A DNA stretch of 64,000 bases from Clitopilus passeckerianus (Eukaryota; Basidiomycota; Agaricomycetes; Agaricales; Entolomataceae). Under the pieces are notes generated by a model. The model saw only the letters and a program-made list of their open reading frames with translations, was not told the DNA's origin and did not search any database. The position numbers and the translations under genes were made by a program. The stretch spans positions 1-64,000 of the forward strand of contig CALYLX010000115.1 of assembly GCA_944990035.1 (NCBI GenBank), read 5' to 3'. This document shows, piece after piece, positions 21,457 to 33,069 of the stretch (position 1 is the first letter of the stretch; each line of letters opens with the position of its first letter).

Positions 21457-22754
21457 TTAGAACAAAAATCTACCATAAACTAAATCGAAGAAAAGCGTGC
21501 CAACTACCCTCGTCAGCTTAATCTTTCCCTCCTTAGCACCTGTACGAGCTCCTGACTTCTTGAATGTGTTCATGATCGTTCCTCCCCATGTTCCCTCGGT
21601 GCCGTGTGAAATAGGGACGTTCTCTGGTGGAATGATAGTCGAAGTCGAAGTTGGCTCGGAAGTTGAGGACGTCGACGGCGGAGCTGCTTGAGGTGGATCT
21701 GCAGCAGCGTCCTTCGCCCCAGAAGCAGGAGCCGACTTCTGCTTGGAAGTGGAGAAAGGTGCTTGAACGGGAGGCGTCAAGCCAGCTGGGTTCTCGCCAC
21801 CAGCTGAAGGTACGTCGGTTGCAGGCGGGGGAACCTGGGATGCAGGGTCGCTAGCTCCCTTCTCTGAGGCAAGAGGCGACTTCTTGGGAGTCGAGAATGG
21901 TGCTTGAGCTGCTTGAGCTGGGCCTTGCTCCGAGGAAGGGAGATCCATAGCAGGAGGCACATCCTGTGTCTTCTGGTTGCCGCTTGGGTCGGCTGGGGTT
22001 GTCGAGTTTGACGGTGATGGAGCTATGGGAAGAGAGCCTTCCGGCCCAGGCTGAGAGTTGGCAGTTTCTGGGTCGGGCTGACCATCCACTGGAGGTTGAA
22101 CCTCTGTTGGTGAAGGAGCTTGAGCGGTAGTTGTTGACCCATCTGGTGGTGTTGCTGGAGTTGTAGCGTTGTCTGGTTTGATAAACGACACGACGGAATT
22201 GTCTGCCGGCGGAGGATTTGCAGGCCCGCCAGACGGCACGGGAACGTCAGAAGGTTGAGGAGCATCTGGAAATTATGGACATGAGACAGAATCTGGATTG
22301 AGTTCGTCAAATTTAGCCTACCTGGCGTAGAGGAATCTGATGCCTTCGACGGCACCTCTGGTGCAGGTAGCATACGCCGGTAGACCCGTGAGATGGGTCT
22401 ATCCGACTTAATGTGGCAGCTACCAGTTCCTCTCCCCTGCCTCTGAGGCATCTTGCAAGCACCGGTGTTTGCGTCAAGGAATCCAGTTACATGAGGCATT
22501 TGGGCACAAATTTCTTCGCTCCATGTGGACCCATTTGCAGAGTCCGAAGCACAACTATTGAGATAAGAGGCATCAGGAGGATTGAATTGAACTATATGAG
22601 GCATAGCTTACTCCGCTGTTGTTGATTTACTGAGGACTCCTTGTTCAGACCGACGAGCCAAAGAGCGGCGAGCTACAGGACGATTTGATACCGGAGCAGC
22701 AACAACAGAAGAGGCGAGCACAAAAATTGCGACAACGAGAGTGTTAGAGCGCAT
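21457..22754 (-). CDS. Secreted Pro/Ser/Thr-rich protein with an N-terminal four-Cys segment
   Basis: Three exons assemble to about 390 residues. Start ATG at the complement of 22752-22754 gives a clear signal peptide (MRSNTLVVAIFVLASSVVAA); an upstream in-frame ATG at 22845 would bury it. After a short basic pro-region (PVARRSLARR, possibly a processing site) comes a four-cysteine segment: CASDS, ICAQMPHVTGF, GACKMPQ and GSCHIKS. The remainder is Pro/Ser/Thr/Gln-rich and probably heavily O-glycosylated, with two diverged internal repeats that begin QAPFSTPKKSP and QAPFSTSKQKS. The C-terminus (GTLFFDLVYGRFLF) is mildly hydrophobic; a GPI signal is not convincing. The family is unknown to me; a cell-surface or wall protein is inferred. 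The last intron, if any, is unresolved. Confidence 0.7.
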
Positions 22755-23349
22755 GTTTGGAAATGGACGGGCAGCAGTACGATCGTTCAACGAGTCGTAT
22801 AGGGGGAGACCAGCTTCCTGAGGGAAGCCATCATTCGTTGACTGCATTGTATAAATATGGTTGCCCTAACACCAATGAAACGTTTGATGGATCAGCTGGC
22901 TGTGCAAGACTGGGCGATAAGATTAGATAAAGTCTTGACAAGGCCCGGCCTGGGCATCGCAGGACTTAAAACGCAAAATCGAGGAGACTTAGATTTCATG
23001 AACCTATTGCCTTGGCAGGACTCGAGAAGCATCTAGGGATAGGTGATGGCAGGAGTCGGTGTACATGACATGACCCTGATCGAATTCGCATTACTTTCGG
23101 CCAACACATCCGGAGCCGAAACTTGTCGGCAAACGCGAAGTCCACAACTCCACAGAAAACGACCCGCGTATTTACACTGGCAGGATAATAGTACCCTGCT
23201 GAGCCTCGTGATATACAACATGAGAGAAATTGTACATTTGGAGCTCTCCAGAGTTCAGTGGCAGACGTGAAGAAGGCGGTCACGGACCACCATATGTTGA
23301 ACGTGCTTTAATCAAGCGAAGGTGTACACGCTCCCTCCACTGACAGACA
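22755..23349. other. Promoter region between divergent genes, no gene seen
   Basis: Lies between the secreted-protein gene (minus) and the small unknown gene (plus). Antisense frames here have no family features. Confidence 0.35.
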
Positions 23350-23797
23350 ATGACAACCACCTTCGGAAACTTCAAAGAAGTCAAGCCACATATGTGGCTC
23401 ATGGTAGAGACGGATTCTTCTCGGAAATTCCACAGGATCCCGATGCAGTCGAATGATCACACTTTCGTGACCAACAAGTTCGCAGAGATTTGCAGGCACT
23501 CAGGCCGGGAGCAGGACTGTCAGACTTGCGTCGGTGGCGAGGGACCCTCGGTACGTGTACTACTAACCAACGGAAAGACAGCATTTCTACATTGAAACAC
23601 GAGCCATCGGCACGCGTATGGTATGGAACGCACTCGAAGAGGAACTGAAGCGGAGATTACGGATGAACACTGAGAAACCGACCGGCGGCCATGGATCAAT
23701 GGGGAAAGGCCATGACACTGACAGACGAAGGATGATCGAAGATGTTCGACAGGGGACCCCACAGTGCCACAGAACGTGTCCAGCTTCCACACCTTAG
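23350..23797 (+). CDS. Hypothetical small two-exon protein
   Basis: Exon 1 starts at ATG 23350 and runs to 23550. Joining it to 23582 through a 31-base GT..AG intron that contains a perfect TACTAAC branch-point motif keeps one frame open to the stop at 23795-23797, about 138 residues. The second exon (HFYIETRAIGTRMVWNALEE, then LKRRLRMNTEKP) looks like real helical protein. Exon 1 has four cysteines near its end (ICRHSG, DCQTCVGG). I do not recognise a family. The intron is unusually short for this genome, so a wrong splice or a decaying gene is possible. Confidence 0.45.
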
Positions 23798-26700
23798 CGC
23801 CCTTGAAGTTCCTCGAAAACACGCAGAGATAAGAGACTTGAATTCATTTCGAAATTGTTACAAGGCACCAGAAGTCCAACGATCAGGTAATCGTGACATG
23901 AGGTGCTCAAGCTCGGATTCCGTGGAGGTTTTAATTATGTGAAGGGAGGGGCACACTTGCTTTATTCCGTCCAAGTGAATGTGCTCAGGTTCTTAATAAC
24001 TCGATGAATCTTCTGTGTTGTCATGAGGGAAGGCTTCTTAATGCACGACACTTGGAAATGCACTAATTCACTGCGAATGCCTCCATGTTCCACCCATGAT
24101 TTATTGGGTTTGAACGAAGTTTACACGAGACCAATGGAAGGAAGCACCAGCAGCTATTGTTTCGGGAGCCGCCGGGCTCTACTGCATCGCGTTTTTTTCC
24201 TCGTGCAGTCCTCATGGCAGGTAGCCGAGGAAATTCTTGTAATTTCTGACGAACTAGATGTAGTTACATCTTTCATGACACTGTACTTACTCTATGGCAC
24301 GTACTTGTATTTAGTTGGAGGAGAGGACATTCGGGTGGTCACCCTTTCTTTCGTCCTCTTCTCCAGGTATGTTGTTGTTGTTCGGGTTTTCAGGTTTATT
24401 ATTGGTACTTAATTACTTTCTTTCGTCCTCTTCTCCAGTCAAATTTTTCGCGCCCACCCTCTTATCCACCCATAGTTACTGCTTTGTAGCCCAACCTGCC
24501 GTTCTATTCCGTTATTCGAAAGTGTCGGCCCTACCTGGTGAACCCTTGGCGGTGCCGGTAGTGGTCGGCTATTTGCTGCTGTCACTGGCGTGTTCGTGTG
24601 CTAAACCACCATTGGCCTCTCGAAGTCGAAATAAGGTTGAAGCACCAGAAGCAATGATACTCTGATCGCCGTGTGTGGTATCTACGTGAAGATACAGAGT
24701 ATCATCAGGAGTGGCGCGTCTGGCATTCAGATATCTACGTGTGCACTAGCACCTTGGAACCTCGAATAATTGAATAAATGCAACCACTCGCCACACAGGC
24801 ACCAAGTCAAAACCTTCATCGATAACGTACTCCAAATAACACAAGGCACGGCGACATTCGGTGCGAAGTCCATACACACCTCCGAGGAATTGTGCCATTC
24901 TACGTCCCGGAAGGGCCGGACCTCTTACGAAACTGTGGAATTGTTTCGACCCGATCGCGAGCTATGACGATTTGAGTAAAGCTTGAGAACCTGATGGTGA
25001 CATGAGGCTGAGGCGTCGAGAACGCACGTTCGGTTGGCGCGAAAAGTGAGTCATCAGTTGGTCAACGAGTTGGGGAGATGGGGTCCTGTTCCCCCGAAAG
25101 CCTCATCGATAGGACATACCTACCAGTTGAGGCCGCCGTGTGATGGTCGCAATTTGGGGATTTGGCCTGATTCAGACAACTACTAGGCGTTGTTCACCCT
25201 TTTCGCGGCGGAGAAATTTAAATGTATTAGAATACAGGATACGTGAATTCAAAGGAGGGATTCCAAACCTGACAACCCTACTAAGCTATTCAGCCATCCA
25301 ATCGCGGTATCGCAAGAAGCCTAGGGAAGCAGAGTAAAACGAGGTTATGTCACTAGGGCTCTCAGGTGTTCTCGGGGAGCGAAAAACCACGTTAGCGCAA
25401 ATCTTTACTACTCGACTACTCTGGCTCGGAGTGGCGATGTATGGGTCGATGGATGGAACGCAGCAGTCAAAGTTCCAAGAGTCTTAGCCGCACTGATGAG
25501 GAGGATTGGACAGTGTACCCAACGCCACTTGAGCGCTCCAGACGCCTAAAAGATGGACTTGGTGCGCGCTGAGGAAATCAGCCATGAGCCAGGAGTTGAT
25601 TGCGATGAACCATATTCGCCTCCGTGTAGTCCGACTTGATGTCCATTGCTTCTCTAACCTAAGAAACTGCCTCCGCTGAATACATCCCTCAAATAGGTGG
25701 GTGCATCATACTTCTGCACGCGCAGCTAGGTGTATAGGAAGTTGCGGTCTCTAAGACCGTCCAGTCTGGAAATCCAAAGGTCCCCAGCGGGGAGCCGCAT
25801 CCGCAGGCGTTGGGCTTTTTCAAAACGACGAGTCGTCGCAGCAGTGCTAAGAATATTCGACGATCCAATGTCTTCATTCGACTCAACGGATCAAGTGCAA
25901 GGGACGCAGAAGTCGAATTCGTCAGGGCAGCAGGACACGATGTGCCAGAAGAGTCCGTTTGTCAGAGAGGGGTGTGCTCTGTCGTAAACCACATAACGAA
26001 ATCCAGGTAAGGTTACCGGCTGGCGGGGGGAATGAATTAACCGGGCAGTCGGTCACTCGAGTGATCGCGATCACAGCATTATATTGCCAGTGTGACGGGG
26101 TCATTTTGTGATTTCATAAACAGGTGTTCGCGATCGCAAAAGAGAGCGTGTTTGGGTACTTTCCCTCACACTGAATGAGGACCGAAGTGAATTGCATTTT
26201 CATATGGTACGTCCTCGAGACGGATTGGAACACAGGGCGACCATAATGCTTCGGAGATGAAGGATCATCGCTAAGCTGTTCAAAACACAGTGGATGGAAA
26301 ACTACCGTCGTCGTATGGGAAAATAGACTAGACTGGATTGGGTGCCTTCATTGGAGAACGACAACGTTTTATCGATCTCCGTGGTAATCGCGGCCTTTTG
26401 AGGATTATGATGATCTGCAGGGTCTTCAGTTCTTCCTTAGGGATTCTGGCAAATCTAAAAAGGATAAATCCGCAGCTCAAGCCAATGGCCACAACGTATT
26501 CCGAGCTCAAGAGGTTACTTTGGGACGAAAAATTACGAGTCCGAAGGGGGGTTCTAAATAAGTCGATGAATCGTGAGAGAGATTTTTGATACAAACATCT
26601 GGAGTGGGAAAGATACGCAGGGAGGCAAGAAACGCGGAGATAGAAGTGTTTGTTGAGGTCAAGCCCTATGACTCTCTTTGCTAACCGGGGTACGTCGGCG

Positions 26701-26881
26701 GGTAGATTCGGTGTTATCAACCGGGGATATTGCTGATCTATATTTGGCTTTGTTGTAAGGTTTCGGCATCTGCTCTGCCGAACCACTGGTTGCAAAAGGC
26801 TCTGGGTTTCGGTCATCCCGTTAACTAGCCCAGCTGAGTCCCCAATCCACACCCCCACAACATCCCATCTTTTCCGTTACA
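23798..26881. other. Gene-poor stretch of about 3 kb
   Basis: No supported gene. A 176-codon minus-strand frame (26328-26858) and a 116-codon plus frame (24315-24665, no ATG at its start) lack recognisable motifs and look like chance. A 23-base direct repeat occurs at 24344-24366 and 24416-24438. I could not find LTRs, reverse transcriptase or transposase residues. Confidence 0.35.
24344..24438. repeat. 23-base direct repeat, two perfect copies 72 bases apart
   Basis: CTTTCTTTCGTCCTCTTCTC followed by CAG occurs at 24344-24366 and again at 24416-24438. Each copy is a pyrimidine tract ending in CAG, the form of a 3' splice site. Confidence 0.9.
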
Positions 26882-28834
26882 ATGGGAAGGCGAAAAATCG
26901 AAATCCAACCTATAACGGTGAGTTTGCAGCATTTAACGATATCGCCGCCAAGGTCGGGCGCTATTCTGGTCGCAGCCTTCACGACGTCTTCGACCTATTT
27001 TTCATCGTCTTCTTCGAAGTTGGAGCGTCGGATAGCTAATATTCCTTCTTTATACTTAGCATGAACGCAATCGCTCAGTGACCTTCCTAAAAGTACGTCT
27101 TGCCTGTATTAATCTCATTTCCAGCTATTTTTGACTTGAAGTCTTGGCATTTTCTATTTATCTCCACTCCAGCGGAAAAATGGCCTTTTCAAGAAAGCAT
27201 ATGAGCTCGGTGTCCTTTGCTCTGTAGACGTCGCTGTTATCATCTTCGGTGCGCCCTTCTGCTTCTTAGGCACCAGGCTTGACAGCGTCATTGACGTCGA
27301 ATGCCAAGTCTACGTGTCGTACTATACATCCGGCTGACCCTGTTCTATTTTTATCCAGAAGAACGACCTGGCCACCATGTCAAGCTCTACCAATATTGCT
27401 CGAACAACGACATCCATTCGATGGTCCAACGCCATATTAGAGTGTGTCTCGTTATCGTCGCTCATCTGAGACCACTGCTGACCTCATCGTCTAGCACGAT
27501 GGCGAGAAGGACACACGTGGGCCAGGCGATTTTTCCGGCAATGGAGGTGGCTCCAAGATGGACTCTGGCGACGGGGAGGACGATGATGATATTGAAGACG
27601 ATGAACCTGTAGCAGCAAGAAGCTCGATGAAAAGGAGAGGAGATGGGAAACCTAAGCATGCCCCATCAGCACCGGAACTAATGGACTCTAGTGTACGTCC
27701 CTCAACTACCCTTGCGTCTGCTTCATTGAACTAATATTTCAGCGTCTTCAGGTGGACTACATGCCTCCCCGTGTTCCCTTGTCGTCGCAAGGAATTCCGC
27801 CTGGTTTACCCATCCCGCCGTCAATGACTATGTCTCAACAACACCCTATATCGAGCGACCGATATGCCGGCCGACCATCGCACCACGATTCACACCAAAG
27901 CAAGAAGCCACGACTCGGTATGCCAGGGATGCACCACCCGCACCATTCCCGCTCGTCTGACGACGACCTGGTACCTACGTCAGCTAGCCCAGTCAGCGGC
28001 AACGCCTATCCGTACAACCATGCCCATTCTTCGCAAAGTTTCAGACACCCGCAGCACCATCTCTCAGCTAACCACGGTTCGTCGCAACATCACCACCACC
28101 CTTCGAGCCAGCAGCACGGCTACTCGCCCTATAGCGGTGGCCCAACTCCATTCTTCCCTTCCGGTACCTCTCCCCATCACCATGGCTCTTCATTCGACAA
28201 CTTCCACCCCTCATCGCGGACCCGAGGCACAAGCACGAGCACCACACGAAGCGCTAGCAGCAGTACAGGCGGTTTCGAGCATCCCAGCCAATCCAACCCC
28301 ATATTCTCAAATCGAGGATCTGACGCAGGTCCAAACTCATCTGCGAGTGCCGATCTCTTCTCTGCCTTTCTGGGTGGAAGTGGCGGGTCGGATGATCATC
28401 GGTCGAGCATGATACGTCGTGCGTCAAGCGGCCCTGGAGGAGGAGGTTCTGGTGGGTCGAATGCCTTCGGTCTTGACTGGCCAGTGCACGCACCGTCGTC
28501 AGGCGGAGGCGGTCCTCCACGCTCAGCGGGTAGCATGTCATCTGGCGGCGGCTCGGGTCGTGGTGGTGACAGCTCGGAAGGGACGCCTGTTGGTCAGATG
28601 AGCGGCAGCGGGCCAGGGGGTGGATCGTCGGGAGCTGATGCCAATAACTGGTTGGATTTTTTATCCGGGACGAACAGCTCGAATCAAGGGAGTGGTGGCT
28701 CTAACGGCTCTGGCCCGCCGGGTGGTACGGGACCTGGTCGTCCAGGTGCAGATTCGATGGCCATCGACAGCCTTGCATATCTTGGCTTGAACGGAGTAGC
28801 AATTGGAGTTGGTGGTGATATGAAAAAAGAATAG
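26882..28834 (+). CDS. MADS-box transcription factor, MEF2/Rlm1 type
   Basis: Six exons (26882-26917, 27060-27092, 27173-27248, 27359-27441, 27495-27692, 27743-28834) give 505 residues. The MADS box is split over the first four exons: [43 protein letters not shown] then [31 protein letters not shown] is the MEF2-type (type II) signature shared with yeast Rlm1, the transcription factor at the end of the cell-wall-integrity MAP-kinase pathway. An acidic stretch ([16 protein letters not shown]) and a basic stretch follow. The long C-terminal part is His/Ser/Gly-rich low complexity and includes a poly-Gly/Ser region, likely regulatory. No docking motif for the kinase is obvious by eye. Frames agree across all joins. 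Confidence 0.93.
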
Positions 28835-29255
28835 CCTAGGTGTTCTTGATTCGTATGGACTTGGATTTTTGATAATTAATTTTCTTTCTCCACTCTCATG
28901 TTTCCCTCTCACTCTATTGCGGCTTATTCGATGGTTATGATATGTACACAGCCATATGTTATATTCATTGTAAATCAAGGATAAAATGTACTTTTATTTT
29001 TATTTTACCGACCACGCTGAGGCACCTTGGAAGTGATCACAATCTAATCACCAGCGTTGAGATTCTCCCGTAGGTGATAGTCATCGTTGATCATGGTGCC
29101 TGCACATATGTTTTCGATGATGAACAATGACTCAATCTGTCCTAAGTATAGTAAATGCCGGGTTTAATTGTGATTGCCCAACTAATAAAGAGCGAGGGCA
29201 AGAATAATCGTCATCACGGACGACCCACTCTCGAAATACTCTATCTAAGGGCAAG

Positions 29256-30308
29256 ATGACTACACTCATCGCATCCAAATGCCACTGCGGCCTCAACTCG
29301 TTCAAAATTCCTTTCGACACGGCATCTTTGCCGATTCCTTGCAACATGTGCCACTGCAACTCGTGCAGGCATTCCACTGGACAGATGTACATCAGCGCTG
29401 CTCGTGTCAAAGGGGTGCCACTTACTCTTAATTCGAACGAGCACGACCTCCGCCCGGCTAACCTTGGCAACCTCGCTGCTTACAGAACTTCTGACCACGC
29501 GACCAGATACTTCTGCAAGCGATGCACCGCCCATTTCTTCTTCGCCGAGAAAACAGGGGATGACGAAAATCCTGTCCAGTACTTCGTGTTTACCGGTACC
29601 TTGGAGAAGGTTGATGGTATTGTTGCCGTCGCCAGACACATTTTCGTCGAGGATACCTTGGATGGTGGTCTCGCTGACCATATTCCTACCATCCATGGTA
29701 ACACCATTCCTCGGTACAGCGGGAAGTCTTTCGCTTCGGAGGAGCTTCCTGTGGGATGGCGGTCAGACCGCCTTCCTGCGAAATCGGACAAGAAAGATCT
29801 CATGATCTATTGTCACTGCAAGGCCAACGTCTTCACTGTGAAGCGTGCGACCGAGGTCAAGCCTCCGTACTTGGTGCAGGACTCCGAAGGTTCTCCGGTC
29901 AAATTCTATGGGGCTCAATGCCTCTGTGCCGACTGTCGACTCGCCAGCGGGAACGCCATTCAAAGCTGGATCCTGCTTCCCCGGTCTACTGTCATTGATC
30001 CTTCGACATCAGAACAAGTCGACTTCGAAAACGTGGTGAAGCGACCCAAAGCGCTTCTTCAGTACCAAGGTAGCGAAGGACACTTCCGCGAGAACTGCGG
30101 GACCTGTGGTGCGACGGTGTTCTGGTGGAGAACAGGAGGATTGTACATGGACATTTCCGCTGGGTTGCTTGATCATGACACGGTGGGCGCGAGAGGACAG
30201 GGTTGGGTCTCGTGGGCAGAGAAGATTTCTTACACTGACGATGCAGTGGACTCGAGTCTTCATCCGAGTTTGGCGGAAGGAGTGAGGGCCACCAATGAAC
30301 GCGGATGA
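29256..30308 (+). CDS. Twin GFA/CENP-V-domain protein
   Basis: A single exon of 350 residues with two zinc-binding GFA (glutathione-dependent formaldehyde-activating-like, CENP-V) domains in tandem. The first has SKCHCG, PCNMCHCNSCR, and YFCKRCTAHFFF. The second has IYCHCKANVF, QCLCADCRLASG and ENCGTCGATVFWW. The conserved cysteines of both domains are present. Family members include S-(hydroxymethyl)glutathione synthase-like proteins, but most fungal members have no proven activity, so the function is open. No signal peptide is seen, so it is probably cytosolic. Flanks are intergenic on both sides. Confidence 0.88.
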   Translation: MTTLIASKCHCGLNSFKIPFDTASLPIPCNMCHCNSCRHSTGQMYISAARVKGVPLTLNSNEHDLRPANLGNLAAYRTSDHATRYFCKRCTAHFFFAEKTGDDENPVQYFVFTGTLEKVDGIVAVARHIFVEDTLDGGLADHIPTIHGNTIPRYSGKSFASEELPVGWRSDRLPAKSDKKDLMIYCHCKANVFTVKRATEVKPPYLVQDSEGSPVKFYGAQCLCADCRLASGNAIQSWILLPRSTVIDPSTSEQVDFENVVKRPKALLQYQGSEGHFRENCGTCGATVFWWRTGGLYMDISAGLLDHDTVGARGQGWVSWAEKISYTDDAVDSSLHPSLAEGVRATNERG

Positions 30309-33069
30309 ATGGCTGTTCCGGAGATTAGATACAGTCGTTTCTTAACGAATTGACCAATCAGTACATTTTTCGTTCCTCAATTCAATGTTTCATACGAACA
30401 AAATGGTCGATAAATTGAATTATCAGGTCAGTTCCCAGTCGGCCTGATTGGTGAATGGGGGTCAGTAAACTCCATGATGTCGGATGCGCTCGCGGTGTCT
30501 GAAAGCATAGGAAAGACACCATATTCGTCCTATGCCGGCGGTATTGACCCGCATACCTGGGTACGATTGAATGGAGACCGAGTGGATTCTCTCAGCATTG
30601 AATATTGCAGCCGAACTCGGTGATTTCCCTCTCCATTTAGATCTCGGTTTTCTGACCGATGACATGGGGATCCTGATGCATAGGAATTGACGAAAAACTA
30701 CTTACGAATGGATGAGTAAATTGTTTGAATGGGGAGGAGCCTCCATGTGATAGCGATGAAACGCATCTTCTTGCTCAATGCCCTCTTGTGAGGCGATATC
30801 TAGAACTCCAAGATATCTGCGCGTTGGCTAAATGACAGGAGGGCGCGTCATTCCACTGTCCAGTCGTGTTGAATGAGAAAGTCAAGCACGTGCTGTTACG
30901 AGCAAGAGGCGGGGTTTTTTTAGCCAGAAGTTTCATGGTGAGTACCCAATTCAGCCTCTGGTGGAGCATGCTCTGATAACGCTGCCACCTTTAGGTCGTA
31001 ACAGATGAGTACCAATTCCTACAGAAGGATGAGAAAGCGACGTACATTTTGCTTTGACTGACGATTGGTGACGGAGACGTCCTTCGACAATATGGTGATG
31101 TTTCCAGCGGTCGTCGAAATTACACGAGTGTAGTGTGCGCAATGCGGAGGAATGGAGGAGGTTGTATGGGACCGGCGAGCAGCTTCTTGAAGCCATGGTT
31201 GAGGTAGCTCGTTGAGTGCCAGAACACTTACGTGTCGCGGCAGTTGTTTACCATAGCGTGGTTCTTCCAACGAAAAGGACCCTGACAGCTTGGTCCACGA
31301 CTACTGACATCCACTGCCCAGTTGTCCCACCGCTTCAATGAAGTCAGGCGTGTATTATATTACACGTTATACGGTTTCTCTCGCTCTGAACCTCTCTGAC
31401 CCCTCAGATAACGACTGGAGAAACTACAGTAGCATCCCAGTTTCTCCCTGTGACCAATCCACAACGGAAATGAGTGAAGCCCATAAGGTCCGATTCTTTT
31501 ATTCCTCCCGCACGACTAGTAAAGCTTATGGGCCCCGCTTAGTGGATCGTCGAAGAGGATGGAGCTGGAGTAGCGACCATACGAAGCTTCTTGCTCCCAA
31601 GCTTATATTTGGGCTGGGATGGCGAGCCAGAGGCTTACAGCGGCATTATCGTTTCAAGAAGCGTCAAGAATTGGAGGCTGACGAAATGCTCCGAATATGA
31701 GGATTACTAGTATGCCTGACCATCTCCCTTCCACTTCATAGTCCTTGCTAAAGACTTGCCGCAGCGTATCACCAGTTCACAACGAATCTGGGTCTTCCCA
31801 ACCCTCTGGGTTAGTCGTGGACCATCCGTGGAAGCGGCCAAAAGTGAGCCATATATTTTACTTTCTCCTCAATACGTGCTTATCCTACAACAAAGATAGT
31901 GCTGGTACCACTTGACCCAAAGGGTTGGGACAGAAAGGAATGGTGCTTCAAAGATGTTCATACCGTTCCGCGGCCTAGGCCGCTGCACCATGATTAGACT
32001 CATGCTATTTCATCCTCGTTTAAACAAGTGTTGTACCATGAAATTCAAGAGTCGTTTTATCTGCGGTTCAGAGAAGTACGTTGCGTGCAACCTGACGTGA
32101 ACTTGTCTTTCTTGAAATGGCGAATGATGCAACTTCCCTGGTGTATTGCCTATGAGAAGCAATGTCACCTTGGGCTTCTGTGGACCCGAGCTTAAGGAAA
32201 TCTCAAAGACTCCAAGAACGGTGGGAAGTGTGATATTCGACTCAGAGCTTCCAAATTTACACGGAGTACCCGAATTTGCCACAATGAAACGACAAACTTC
32301 GCCCAAGAGGGAGGATATCTGTAGCACACTCCGAATACCACTAATGTAGCCATATGAGATTCGGACGCCATCTCTAACTATTACAATTCCTCACGAGATA
32401 TTTGGAAACCCGATCCGGGGCAGAGCTCTTCACAAGCGTTCTAGAATCTGACTACTGCACATCTGACGCGGAAACCATAGTGATGTTCGATCTCAAGCTA
32501 TAGAGGTGTTTCTCTGGCCGGGGTGCAAACCGTATTCCTGCAGAGCAACAGGACCTGTGGCGAAGGCAGGCCGAATTAGAGACTACTGTAGGCACCCAAA
32601 TCCATGGTGAACTTCACTCCGATTGTCCATGACCATCTTCTTACCCGGTGTTGTCATAACTCTCGGTCATCTTATCCGTTCCACCGTCCCATCAACTGGA
32701 CAAGATAGAATGTCCCTGCCCTCTTATAAAGTGGTGCTTGTCGTAATCCCGCAGCGAAGGATGGAGGTGCTAATTCTGCGTCGATCATCTACTTACAAAA
32801 CTCAAGAGATTTTTGATGTGAGTTCAACAGATGATATGTGCGGGTACCCGATGCGCTTGGCTCAGTGGAAATGCGAAATCTTGGACGATTCTACAGTGTA
32901 AAATTGTCCAAAGGCATCATCTGTGCTGCATATCTATGGCGTTTTCACCCGGCGGCTCCGTTTGTGTGTGATGGCCATCAATCGTAGTATCTGGTCGAGT
33001 CATGAAAGTAAGTCTACAAAAGCGGACGCGGTCATCCAAATCCCATAGTTGCATTCGACTCCAACCATC
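30309..33069. other. Gene-poor stretch of about 2.8 kb
   Basis: No supported gene. A 120-codon frame at 31338-31700 (plus, ATG start) shows no recognisable motif. Short minus-strand frames at 30460-31270 are not joined by convincing splice sites. I see no tandem repeat or tRNA here. Confidence 0.35.

Noticed and set aside
24315..24665. 116-codon plus-strand hydrophobic frame
   Set aside because: Starts at TTG, not ATG, and owes part of its length to the 23-base direct repeat.
26328..26858. 176-codon minus-strand frame
   Set aside because: No motif, no splice partners and no signal peptide; I judge it a chance open frame.
31338..31700. 120-codon plus-strand frame
   Set aside because: Has an ATG, but no domain, no signal peptide and no neighbouring exons; not enough to call a gene.
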